Source: an uncultured Clostridia bacterium
GTDB lineage: Bacteria > Bacillota > Clostridia > Monoglobales > Monoglobaceae
DNA length: 14,287 nt
Assembly: GCA_934463175.1 (NCBI GenBank)
Contig: CAKSIW010000067.1
Location: 1 to 14,287, forward strand
Reading direction: 5' to 3'
The position numbers were made by a program, and so were the translations under genes. Below the pieces are notes generated by a model that saw only the letters and a list, made by a program, of their open reading frames with translations, made no database searches and was not told the DNA's origin. Numbering within the stretch: the stretch's first letter is position 1; every line of letters begins with the position of its first letter. Shown in pieces: positions 1 to 6,533 of this stretch.

Positions 1-66
1 TTTATATTCTAGCATAGAAGGAATCAAATTTACAGACTTTTTTTCACACTCTCAAATCGTTATTGA

Positions 67-387
67 TTATAGCTGTTTCAAACGAGGTGTTTCCAAATCC
101 TCAACAATATATGAGCCGTCGTTGAGTTCATTAAGACGGGTAACAAGTTTTGATATTAAATCAAGCATTATTTCTTTGTCGGCTTTTTCTTTTTCGTGAT
201 TAAACCAACAGGGCTGATCATGAGAATCGAATTCGTAATAGCTTGAAAATAATTCTTCAATTTGTTTTGATAATACCTGTAACAAAGCATCCTCGGAGAT
301 GATAGGATAATCATCGGTTATAAAACCATCTTCATAAGTCCAAATAGGACTATGCAAAAATTCATTCGTTATTTTAATTACTATCAT
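67..387 (-). CDS. Probable immunity protein for the adjacent polymorphic toxin
   Basis: Encodes a 106-aa acidic, soluble protein with no signal peptide or membrane segment. I do not recognise a named family with certainty. The role is inferred from position: it directly follows the toxin-like gene, 11 bases downstream on the same strand, the usual order for toxin then immunity. The ATG at 385-387 is preceded by AGGAGG at a spacing of about 7 bases, and this ribosome site overlaps the toxin stop codon, so translation of the two is probably coupled. The sequence has an N-terminal strand-like segment (MIVIKI), an aromatic IWTYEDG stretch, a central helix rich in Leu/Glu and a C-terminal ...LNELNDGSYIVEDL segment. 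These are compatible with a small alpha/beta immunity fold that binds and blocks the partner nuclease in the cytoplasm. An unrelated small hypothetical protein is the alternative. Confidence 0.75.
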   Translation of the reverse strand: MIVIKITNEFLHSPIWTYEDGFITDDYPIISEDALLQVLSKQIEELFSSYYEFDSHDQPCWFNHEKEKADKEIMLDLISKLVTRLNELNDGSYIVEDLETPRLKQL

Positions 388-398
388 TATAATTCCTC

Positions 399-899
399 CT
401 ATTTTTTTATGCGTTTAGGATATGCAGAAACAATAAAACCATTTGTTCCTATTCCGGTGACGACATGATAATTTCCATTGTAATAATAGGTTCTTTCATA
501 CCCCATTCTATTGCCTACTGGTTTTATTTTGCTGTCAACAATATTGCCGTTTGTTATTACTTTTTCCAAATAGGCGGGAACTTGGGTTCTTGTAATGCCA
601 AATGCTCGTTGAAAATCATCTGCGTGTCCTTTGGTTGTTCCGTTGCCATCCAGTATATGTTTCAACCCGGCACCAGAATTACCGCTTTCTAACCATACAG
701 TCTGCCCGGTTTTATCTTTGGTGATAAATTGTATATCTTTTTCGGAAAACTTTATTTTATTATCTTTTAGCTCTTGAATGAGTTGCGATCTTGTATCGCT
801 TTCTTCTTTAAAATATCCGCTGTCACCCTTTAGCTCTTGAATGAGTTGCGATCTTGTACCGCTTGCTCCTTTAAAATATCCGCTGTCACCCTTACTCAT
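399..899 (-). CDS. Polymorphic-toxin-like protein with probable nuclease (BECR-like) C-terminal domain
   Basis: A 166-aa protein. I chose the ATG at 897-899 rather than one 48 bases upstream because AAAGGAGG sits 6 bases before it, and this start overlaps the DUF4417 stop codon (ATGAGTAA arrangement). Residues 4-45 are two nearly identical 21-residue copies starting GDSGYFK and ending RSQLIQELK. From about residue 50 a compact domain follows: a TVWLESGNSGAGLKHI stretch, then DDFQRAFGI, then VPAYLEKVI, then YYYNGNYHVVTGIG and a terminal ...SAYPKRIKK. The glycine-rich GLKHI helix followed by DF..-GI and a late His/Thr strand resembles the BECR (barnase/EndoU/colicin E5-D/RelE) RNases found at the C-terminus of contact-dependent and phage-associated toxins. 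That assignment is from memory and tentative. There is no secretion signal, so the N-terminal repeat may be a delivery or adaptor tag. The downstream gene is the likely immunity partner. Confidence 0.7.
   Translation of the reverse strand: MSKGDSGYFKGASGTRSQLIQELKGDSGYFKEESDTRSQLIQELKDNKIKFSEKDIQFITKDKTGQTVWLESGNSGAGLKHILDGNGTTKGHADDFQRAFGITRTQVPAYLEKVITNGNIVDSKIKPVGNRMGYERTYYYNGNYHVVTGIGTNGFIVSAYPKRIKK
766..891 (-). repeat. 63-base in-frame tandem duplication at the start of the toxin gene
   Basis: Units 766-828 and 829-891 match at 60 of 63 bases. They encode the two 21-residue segments at residues 4-45. All three differences change an amino acid (Gly/Glu, Ala/Glu, Gly/Asp), clustered in the middle of the unit, so the flanking parts are unchanged even at synonymous sites. 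Confidence 0.95.
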
Positions 900-1602
900 C
901 GACTTTCCTCCTTTCAAATGCTTTCGCAGTTTGAGAAGGAAAATCAATGATTTTGATGCCTTGTTCTTTTAATTTTTCAAAACACTCGTAATTTGCGGAG
1001 CCGTAAACGATTATGGTATGCGGCGAGAGCCTCTTTACCATTTCATAAAGACCGTTCTCAAATCTTTTGCGGTCAATAAGCTTTCTTGGACTGCCTCCGC
1101 AGGTGCCGATTGCAACAATACTTTTTTCGGGAATGCCGTCAAAACAATAGTGGTAGGTTTCGGGTGTACCCCAGCGGACATTGTTTATAACCGCGCCGCC
1201 CTGCCTGCCGTACCAATACCCAAATGCACGCATACGGTATGTATTATATGTTTTCAGTGGTTCGGGAAAATCCTGATAAGTCGAAAAATCAGGCGTTATT
1301 ATGCCGGCAAAGTGCGAGAGAACTTTCAGCGTGAAATTATAATCGTGCCAAATGCCTCTCGGCCCGTCAAATTTGTAATCGTCGATATACCAACATACGA
1401 ATGAATCGTCATAAAAGTCGTTTTCACCTTTTACGCGGTGCTTTTTATAAACGGCTTTTGCCTCATCCCAAGTAATAATGGCTTTCGGTGTTTCAGCTGC
1501 GGTAGTCGGACAGTGCGGAATATCGTTTTGTGTAAAAAATGCTCCATCGCACATAAAAGCATTCCATATATCCTTACAGCCTTTTCTTATTTCGTTATTC
1601 AT
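892..1602 (-). CDS. DUF4417 family protein
   Basis: A 236-aa cytoplasmic protein recognisable as DUF4417 (Pfam PF14386), a family of unknown function seen in phage-related and accessory regions of Firmicutes. Diagnostic stretches are the GIITPDFSTYQDFPEPL segment, the NTYRMRAFGYWYGRQGGAVI segment, the VRWGTPETYHYCFDGIP segment and AIGTCGG, all in the family order. The C-terminal LSPHTIIVYGSA strand and EQGIKIIDFP segment complete the usual domain. An AAAGGA ribosome site lies about 12 bases before the ATG at 1600-1602, and the start codon also overlaps the stop of a short upstream reading frame. The stop codon overlaps the toxin start, so this is the first full-length gene of a three-gene toxin operon. 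A role in toxin delivery or maturation is possible from context only; nothing in the sequence shows an enzymatic motif. Confidence 0.9.
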   Translation of the reverse strand: MNNEIRKGCKDIWNAFMCDGAFFTQNDIPHCPTTAAETPKAIITWDEAKAVYKKHRVKGENDFYDDSFVCWYIDDYKFDGPRGIWHDYNFTLKVLSHFAGIITPDFSTYQDFPEPLKTYNTYRMRAFGYWYGRQGGAVINNVRWGTPETYHYCFDGIPEKSIVAIGTCGGSPRKLIDRKRFENGLYEMVKRLSPHTIIVYGSANYECFEKLKEQGIKIIDFPSQTAKAFERRKVDE

Positions 1603-1661
1603 ATTATATCACTTTTCCTTTCGTTTTTCAATATTCTGATACAGATATTTGTTTTTCCCAT
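1599..1661 (-). CDS. Possible 20-aa leader ORF coupled to the DUF4417 gene
   Basis: ATG at 1659-1661 with AAGGAG nine bases upstream, reading MGKTNICIRILKNERKSDII and stopping at a TGA that overlaps the DUF4417 start (ATGA). Coupling of this kind would let ribosomes finishing the leader restart at the next gene. The same frame stays open about 60 bases further upstream without an ATG, so it could instead be the tail of a decayed gene. No known family is recognised. The support is the ribosome site and the overlap only. Confidence 0.35.
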   Translation of the reverse strand: MGKTNICIRILKNERKSDII

Positions 1662-1750
1662 AGGTAACAGCTCCTTGTTGTTTTTTGATATGTCTTTTCT
1701 AACTTGAATCAAATCGAACCATACTTAATCCCCCCAACATATTATGATTT

Positions 1751-1778
1751 TTTATAGAGTCGTTGAAATTTCATTCAA
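1751..1778 (-). promoter_or_regulatory. Leftward sigma-A promoter for the DUF4417-toxin-immunity operon
   Basis: On the minus strand a TTGAAT -35 (1773-1778) is separated by 16 bases from a TATAAA -10 (1751-1756). Its -35 lies inside the spacer of the rightward promoter, so the two divergent promoters overlap and should compete for RNA polymerase or share a regulator. Confidence 0.5.
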
Positions 1779-1791
1779 TATATGGTATAAT
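1763..1791 (+). promoter_or_regulatory. Rightward sigma-A promoter for the Macro-domain gene
   Basis: TTGAAA (1763-1768), a 17-base spacer and TATAAT (1786-1791) with TG one base before it (extended -10). This predicts a 5' leader of about 90 bases before the ATG at 1890. Confidence 0.75.
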
Positions 1792-1850
1792 TAAAGCAGT
1801 TAAATTTTGTTTACACATATAGTTTAACAATTACTGACGAAAAAGTAGTT

Positions 1851-1880
1851 ATTACACAGTTGTGATGAAGTTGTGATAAG
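1851..1880 (+). repeat. Tandem 11-base repeat and partial palindrome before the Macro-domain gene
   Basis: Two copies, GTTGTGATGAA (1859-1869) and GTTGTGATAAG (1870-1880), end at the ribosome site. The first also belongs to an imperfect inverted repeat at 1851-1866 of the form ATnACA-N4-TGTnAT. It could be a regulator or RNA-binding site in the leader; chance in AT-rich DNA is the alternative. Confidence 0.45.
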
Positions 1881-1889
1881 GGGAAATGA

Positions 1890-3008
1890 ATGAAAAAATT
1901 TACTATGTCGGCATACATAAAAGCCTTAAAAGCTGCTGCAAAAAACAAAAATATTTCTGATGAAGAATTTGTCAGAGAGTTGTTTAACACTTTGATAATA
2001 AGCGGAAATGTCAAAGATAAAAATGACAGTCAGCTGGATTTGGATAAAGCAAGGGTGAGCAGACTGCTTGCACAAAAGGATAATGTGCCGCTTGCAATGA
2101 AAAAAGCATTGGAAATTTACAATATTGAAGACAGCCTGGAAGAAGAATTTGAGTATTTCATAAGCGATTATCTCGATGAGAATAAAATAACGACAGCTTT
2201 GGGTTTGATATCTGATATTATTCAATCGGATATGAGCATAAGCGAGGAAACAAAATCCAAGTTGAATGGTATGAAAAACGATAAAGTATATTATTTGGCT
2301 CACGCATTTATTGAAGCAATTAAAATTGATAATCGTGCAATAATCAAAAAGAATGTAATATGGCAAAAGGGAAATAATTCGGTTGAAGTTATAGGCGGCG
2401 ATATTTTCAAATACGGATTTGGAAATAGGAGCACAAAAAAGAAAAACATTGTGTGTATTCCGGTCAATACAACATTCGAAACAAAAATAACCACGCAGAC
2501 GGAACATGAACCTAAGCCGCTTGTTTCGGAAAATACATTGCACGGGAAATGTCTTCGCAAGTGGAGGGAATCGGGAAAGACAATTAAAGAACTCGACATA
2601 CGCATTGATGAAAATATCCGGTTGCAGGGATTAAAACCTGTTGGAGAAGCAACTGCTGAAAACGGAAAGAGATATTGTTATCCGATAGGCAGCGTTGTGA
2701 ATCTTGAAGTAAATAATGCAATATATTATCTTCTGGCAATTTCTGACTTTGATATAAACAACAATGCACGCAGCGAAAAAGAAAAAATAAAAACAGCTTT
2801 AAAAAAATTACTGGAGTTTTACGACAGCAGGGGGCAAGGGTACGATTTGTATTTGCCCCTTGTTGGAACAGGACGGTCAAGAGCAGGGCTGTCACATCAG
2901 GAATCGTTTGACTTAATAAAAGAAGTCCTTCTGGAAAATGAGGGACTTATACAGGGACACATTATTATAGATGTTGAACCATCACTATTAGAAAAATTGA
3001 GTATATAG
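1890..3008 (+). CDS. Helical domain plus ThsA-type Macro domain protein (Thoeris-like sensor/effector)
   Basis: A 372-aa soluble protein. Residues 1-150 are helical and charged with no membrane segment (DEEFVRELFNTLI near the start, then KARVSRLLAQKDNVPLAMKK). Residues ~160-365 look like the Macro domain formerly called DUF6430 and now associated with Thoeris ThsA: GGDIF at 169-173, IPVNTTFETKI, ENTLHGK, and the terminal LPLVGTGRSRAGLS loop near 322. Macro domains bind ADP-ribose-type ligands. In type II Thoeris the ThsA Macro domain senses a histidine-ADP-ribose signal made by the TIR protein ThsB, and two membrane helices usually precede it; here a soluble helical region replaces them. GGGGA before the ATG and the promoter at 1763 support the start. 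The gene lies 11 bases before a broken TIR-like gene, which supports a Thoeris-like pair. Sensor of a nucleotide signal is the inferred role; the N-terminal effector activity is unknown. Confidence 0.75.
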   Translation: MKKFTMSAYIKALKAAAKNKNISDEEFVRELFNTLIISGNVKDKNDSQLDLDKARVSRLLAQKDNVPLAMKKALEIYNIEDSLEEEFEYFISDYLDENKITTALGLISDIIQSDMSISEETKSKLNGMKNDKVYYLAHAFIEAIKIDNRAIIKKNVIWQKGNNSVEVIGGDIFKYGFGNRSTKKKNIVCIPVNTTFETKITTQTEHEPKPLVSENTLHGKCLRKWRESGKTIKELDIRIDENIRLQGLKPVGEATAENGKRYCYPIGSVVNLEVNNAIYYLLAISDFDINNNARSEKEKIKTALKKLLEFYDSRGQGYDLYLPLVGTGRSRAGLSHQESFDLIKEVLLENEGLIQGHIIIDVEPSLLEKLSI

Positions 3009-3019
3009 GGAGGGATTTT

Positions 3020-3293
3020 ATGCTATACAGAACAAGAACATACATTGCCGGGGACTGGACGGGAGATGCGGATTTAATAAATAAGATATATGAATGGAAC
3101 TCAAATAATTATTGGGCATTATCGTTTTCGGATGCTCATTCGCTGACGCAGGCGAGAGATACAAGCTTGCCTTGCAGCATAAAACATTCATTGACGGAAA
3201 GACTGAATGGATCAAATGGGTACTCATATTGCGGCAAAGAAACCGTACACATATTCGTGGGATTATGATTCGATAAAAACGGCAATAGTATAA
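3020..3293 (+). pseudogene. Internally deleted ThsB-like TIR protein gene
   Basis: The frame from ATG 3020, preceded by GGGAGGGA, reads MLYRTRTYIAGDW, then LSFSDAHSLTQARDTSLPCS, then IKHSLTERLNGS. This is the characteristic start of ThsB-like TIR proteins (former DUF1863 group), which normally continue with a KTFVLIVGD-like strand for a total of about 180-220 residues. Instead the frame runs into 20 unrelated residues and stops at 3268. In another frame, from ATG 3216 to TAA 3293, the sequence reads MGTHIAAKKPYTYSWDYDSI then KTAIV. This resembles the closing segment of the same family (GTH...YWDYxxIKxAI). The simplest reading is one gene whose centre, roughly 100 residues including the expected catalytic Glu region, was lost by a deletion near 3200-3216 that is not a multiple of three. 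The protein should not make signal. Family recognition is from memory; a recently coined short ORF is less likely. Confidence 0.65.
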
Positions 3294-3297
3294 CAAT

Positions 3298-3329
3298 AAA
3301 GGCATCCCGGAAGGGGTGTCTTTATTTTA
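3298..3329 (+). terminator. Rho-independent terminator after the Macro/TIR unit
   Basis: Stem 3298-3308 pairs with 3313-3323 (11 pairs, two of them G-U) around a GGAA loop, followed by ATTTTA. It starts five bases after the end of the broken TIR gene and separates it from the XRE unit. Confidence 0.8.
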
Positions 3330-3352
3330 GGAAATGTTACTATGTAATCAAA

Positions 3353-3395
3353 ATGTTTGAAACATATTGATTGTTTGACGAAAATATGTTATAAT
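3353..3395 (+). promoter_or_regulatory. Promoter and palindromic operator of the XRE-led operon
   Basis: TTGATT (3367-3372), a 17-base spacer and TATAAT (3390-3395) with an extended TG. A 13-base palindrome, ATGTTT-G-AAACAT (3353-3365), abuts the -35, and a looser copy of its half (TTGTTTGACGAAAATAT) follows inside the spacer. This layout fits autorepression by the XRE protein encoded just downstream. Confidence 0.65.
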
Positions 3396-3411
3396 AAAAA
3401 CACTATCAGTT

Positions 3412-3431
3412 CAAAAGCCCGCAGGCTTTTG
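3412..3431 (+). promoter_or_regulatory. Perfect 8-pair hairpin in the XRE leader
   Basis: CAAAAGCC (3412-3419) and GGCTTTTG (3424-3431) enclose a CGCA loop, about 10-15 bases after the predicted transcription start. The leader runs some 125 bases to the start codon. A short T run (ATTTTTG) comes 10 bases later, too far for a classic terminator. It may act as mRNA stabiliser, attenuator or protein-binding site. Confidence 0.5.
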
Positions 3432-3527
3432 CGTCTATGTATTTTTGAAACGGTGTATAGCAAACCGATTAACGATTTGCACTTAAACAGATATAAGGTC
3501 TTTTATTTTTATAAGGGCGTGATAATA

Positions 3528-3815
3528 ATGAAAACAGTTATAGACAAAGAGGCAAAAAAAGCATATTGCGAAAGACTTTCAAAAAACATTCCCGTTCTTC
3601 GGGCAAAGCTGGGGGTTAGCCAGACAGAACTTGCTCAAAGGGTGGGTGTCGCAAGATCATCTCTTGCACTGTATGAGGTAGGCAAAAAAGACTTGCCGTG
3701 GTCGGCATTTGTTGCAATGCTGATGCTTTTTCGTTCCAATGAGGAAACAAAAGCGGTTTTTAATTCGCTTGAGATTTATGACGAAAAGCTGGATAATTAC
3801 CTTATGTTTAAGTAA
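3528..3815 (+). CDS. XRE-family transcriptional regulator
   Basis: A 95-aa protein with a single helix-turn-helix of the Cro/CI (XRE) type at residues ~18-75: LRAKLGVSQTELAQRVGVA is helices 1-2, and RSSLALYEVGKKDLPW holds the recognition helix and following turn. The frame is open back to 3357, but those upstream codons would cover the promoter and leader hairpin. I therefore place the start at ATG 3528, which gives a normal-length regulator, although the ribosome site (AAGGGCG) is weak. It is the first gene of the type III restriction cluster and is followed after 51 bases by the helicase gene. Small XRE proteins at the head of restriction-modification operons usually time expression of the nuclease genes and bind palindromes near their own promoter; the palindrome at 3353 and the inverted repeat at 3817 are candidate sites. 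Confidence 0.85.
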   Translation: MKTVIDKEAKKAYCERLSKNIPVLRAKLGVSQTELAQRVGVARSSLALYEVGKKDLPWSAFVAMLMLFRSNEETKAVFNSLEIYDEKLDNYLMFK

Positions 3816-3816
3816 C

Positions 3817-3850
3817 TGTACGGATTAAGGTACACCGAATATGCTATAAT
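3817..3850 (+). promoter_or_regulatory. Inverted repeat and extended -10 just upstream of the helicase gene
   Basis: TGTAC (3817-3821) and GTACA (3830-3834) form an inverted repeat where a -35 would lie. TATAAT (3845-3850) follows with TG upstream (TGCTATAAT). A start near 3857 would fall at or after the GAGAGGA ribosome site and leave only about ten bases before ATG 3867, so this promoter would make a nearly leaderless mRNA. It may be vestigial, with the gene mainly read from 3390. Confidence 0.4.
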
Positions 3851-3866
3851 AGAGAGGACAAATATA

Positions 3867-6485
3867 ATGCTGACACCTTTTCAGGCATTTTATATTGCAT
3901 TAAAACTGAATAGCTTAAATGATGAAGATGCACTTATGCCTGTATTTTCCGAAGGAAATATAAGGGTGTACCCGTATCAGGTGGCGGCTGCTGTTTTTGC
4001 AATGCGTAACCCGTATCATAAAGGTGTAATCCTGTGTGATGAAGCCGGAATGGGTAAATCACACGAAGCAATGCTTATCGCAAATGAATTATGGTACGAG
4101 GGCAAAACGAAAATACTTATCGCAATTCCAAACGCCGATTTGCTTATGCAATGGGCGGAGATGATTGAGGATAAATACTCAATTCCGTATTGCATTGCAC
4201 AAAACAACGACATAACAGACTTTGACGGCATTGTGCTTGCAACCGATGATTATATTGTTCAAAATATATCCGAGTTTGACAAGGTAAATTGGGACACCGT
4301 TATTTTTGAAGAGGCAAACGTCCTTTCATCTGTGTATCAAGATGAGAATACCTTCAGGGGGACGGCAGGAAGCAAACAGGCTAAAATTTTAAAGGAGTTC
4401 TCAAAGGATATTTTCAAAATCCTTTTAACAGGAACGCCTATCGAAAAAAATATAATGGATCTGTACGGTCTGATATATTTTATTGATGAAGATCTGTTGC
4501 CCGATGCCGATACATATATGAAAAGATATTTGCGCCGCCCGGAGAACTACCCGGAGCTTGCGGAAAAGGTAAGTAAATATTGTTTCCGAACATTAAGAGG
4601 TCAGGCAAAAAGATATGCCAAAATCCCTGAAAGACGGCACATCACCCTTGAATATGAAGGCTCGGAAGAAGAAAAAAAGCTCTATGACCTTATCAATCTG
4701 TATATAGAAAAGCCGGATAAAAAAGCATTCCCGAAAATGGATAAGTACGACCTCGCTTTAATGTTGTTGGGGACGGCTGCATCGTCATCAGCGGCAATAA
4801 CTCAAAGCCTTAAAAACATTATTAAAAGGCTTGAACAAATGCCGGACGCACAGACGGAGTGCGAAGAATTTAAGGTTATGCTCACGGCAGCAATGCAGAT
4901 TAAAGCCGACACAAAGATAAAACTTCTTGCCGATGCTCTTGAAAAACTGTTTCCGTATATGACAAAAAACGGAGCAAACAAAAAGGCAGTTATATTCACG
5001 GAGAGCGTTGAAACGCAAAAATGCTTGTGTGACGCACTCAAATCAAAATATAAAACGCTTGTATATAACGGCAGCGGATCAACCGATTATGATGTTCTCA
5101 AACAGTTTAAGAATGATGGTGAAATACTTATTTCAACCGATATAGGTGCAAAGGGCTATAATCTTGAAGAGGCGTCGCTTGTTGTAAATTACGATTTACT
5201 TTATAACACATTAAAAATGGAGCAAAGAATTGACCGGGTGCATAGAATCGGTCAGCAGAACGACTGCATTGTTCTGTCGTTTATAAATAAAGGCAACTTT
5301 GCCGACATACGAAAGCTGGAACTTGTGTCAAAAAGATATATCTTAACTGACGGGGTTTTCGGAGTTTCGGACAGCGTTATAGGCGGCTTTACTGATGATA
5401 TAGGAAAGGCGATAAAACAGCTTGATATACGCAAAAAGGCACAGGTTGAAAAAGATTATCAAAACACTTTGAAAGAAAATGAGGCTGATAACAAAGAACT
5501 TGTGGAATCGGCAGAAGATATCCTTTTTACAACATTTACAAAGGAAATGGCGGAGCAAATTAAGATTACGCCACAGTATGCAGAAGAAAAAGGAAAAGAG
5601 ATAAAAAGCGACCTTTGGGAGCTTGTGAAATATTTTTTTGAAGAATATAACCTCAAGCATGATGATTGCAAATTTGTTATAGATGAAGATAAAAAGACGG
5701 TAACGGCTACCGATTACAAAACGCTGCCGCACCTGTTTTACTATCCTACAAATAACGGAAACAGGGCATATACGGCATTAAAACAGTTTAAGAATATATC
5801 TCTGCTGTCACCGCTTGCAAAAGGACTGATGTTTAATGTTGATTGCAGCGACAGCGGAACCATAATTGTTGACAAAGACGAATTGCAAAAAGAGTGTTCT
5901 GTTTCGCTCTATATGATCACAATATACAGGGGAAAAAAACAGATTAAATCATATCCATTGTTTGCAGGAAAAGACAGCGACGGCAATATATTAAGTTCTG
6001 ACGAGTGCGAAAGGATTTTCAATCTTCCGGTCAAGGAGTGGACACAGGACGGAAAACCAACACCGTATTGGCTGAAAGGCAGCGGATGGTCATCAGAATT
6101 GAATCCGCTTGTTGACCTTGAAGAATGTGCAATGCGTGAACAGGAAAAGCTCTCTCCGATGCAGCAGGAGGAGGTTGCAAGACTTAAACATTCGGCGGTT
6201 ATCAGGAAAAATAAATTAAATCATACTCTTGATGATTTGTCGGCACAGCTCAAAGAGCTTATAGCGGAGAAAGAAAGCGTCAAAAGCGACAGGCTGAAGC
6301 TCTTAACGGTTGAACGCAAAATTTCGCTTTTGAATAACGATATATCAAAGAAAAAGGAAGGCTTGTTCTTTGACGAAATGCGGATAGATGTTGAAACCGA
6401 AAAAAAGATAAATGAATTTTTAGATAGAGAAGAAATAACGGCTAATGCGGAGCGGCAGTTTGTTATTTCAGTTAAAAGCTCATAA
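3867..6485 (+). CDS. SNF2-type DEAD/DEAH helicase
   Basis: An 872-aa superfamily 2 ATPase of the SNF2 class, expected to translocate on double-stranded DNA. Visible motifs are a Q-like YPYQVAAA at ~35-42, Walker A DEAGMGKS at 58-65, motif II IFEEAN at 146-151 (Glu replaces the usual first Asp of DExx), motif III LLTGTP at 186-191 followed by IEKNIMDLYGLIYFI as in SNF2 proteins, motif V STDIGAKGYNL at 423-433 and motif VI QRIDRVHRIGQ at 453-463. Residues ~500-750 are unassigned, and a charged coiled coil spans ~755-850. No nuclease or methylase motif is seen. GAGAGGA precedes ATG 3867. The gene sits between the XRE regulator and Fic, co-directional with mod and res, so it probably works with the restriction system, for instance by remodelling or clearing DNA. 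It resembles helicases of multi-gene defence islands, but I cannot match it to DrmD or another named component. Confidence 0.9.
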   Translation: MLTPFQAFYIALKLNSLNDEDALMPVFSEGNIRVYPYQVAAAVFAMRNPYHKGVILCDEAGMGKSHEAMLIANELWYEGKTKILIAIPNADLLMQWAEMIEDKYSIPYCIAQNNDITDFDGIVLATDDYIVQNISEFDKVNWDTVIFEEANVLSSVYQDENTFRGTAGSKQAKILKEFSKDIFKILLTGTPIEKNIMDLYGLIYFIDEDLLPDADTYMKRYLRRPENYPELAEKVSKYCFRTLRGQAKRYAKIPERRHITLEYEGSEEEKKLYDLINLYIEKPDKKAFPKMDKYDLALMLLGTAASSSAAITQSLKNIIKRLEQMPDAQTECEEFKVMLTAAMQIKADTKIKLLADALEKLFPYMTKNGANKKAVIFTESVETQKCLCDALKSKYKTLVYNGSGSTDYDVLKQFKNDGEILISTDIGAKGYNLEEASLVVNYDLLYNTLKMEQRIDRVHRIGQQNDCIVLSFINKGNFADIRKLELVSKRYILTDGVFGVSDSVIGGFTDDIGKAIKQLDIRKKAQVEKDYQNTLKENEADNKELVESAEDILFTTFTKEMAEQIKITPQYAEEKGKEIKSDLWELVKYFFEEYNLKHDDCKFVIDEDKKTVTATDYKTLPHLFYYPTNNGNRAYTALKQFKNISLLSPLAKGLMFNVDCSDSGTIIVDKDELQKECSVSLYMITIYRGKKQIKSYPLFAGKDSDGNILSSDECERIFNLPVKEWTQDGKPTPYWLKGSGWSSELNPLVDLEECAMREQEKLSPMQQEEVARLKHSAVIRKNKLNHTLDDLSAQLKELIAEKESVKSDRLKLLTVERKISLLNNDISKKKEGLFFDEMRIDVETEKKINEFLDREEITANAERQFVISVKSS

Positions 6486-6533
6486 TTGGGGCAAAATATA
6501 CTTAGTTAGAGTGCTATGAAAGGAGATAAATAT

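Noticed and set aside
1438..1707. Hydrophobic 89-aa plus-strand frame
   Set aside because: It is antisense to the DUF4417 start and its upstream region, has no ribosome site, and its hydrophobicity reflects the reverse of Lys/Glu-rich codons.
3412..3431. Leader hairpin as a terminator
   Set aside because: The stem is good, but the T run is ten bases away and short.
3357..3527. Longer 152-aa start for the XRE protein
   Set aside because: The extra 57 codons would run through the promoter -10 and the leader hairpin and add nothing resembling an HTH protein.
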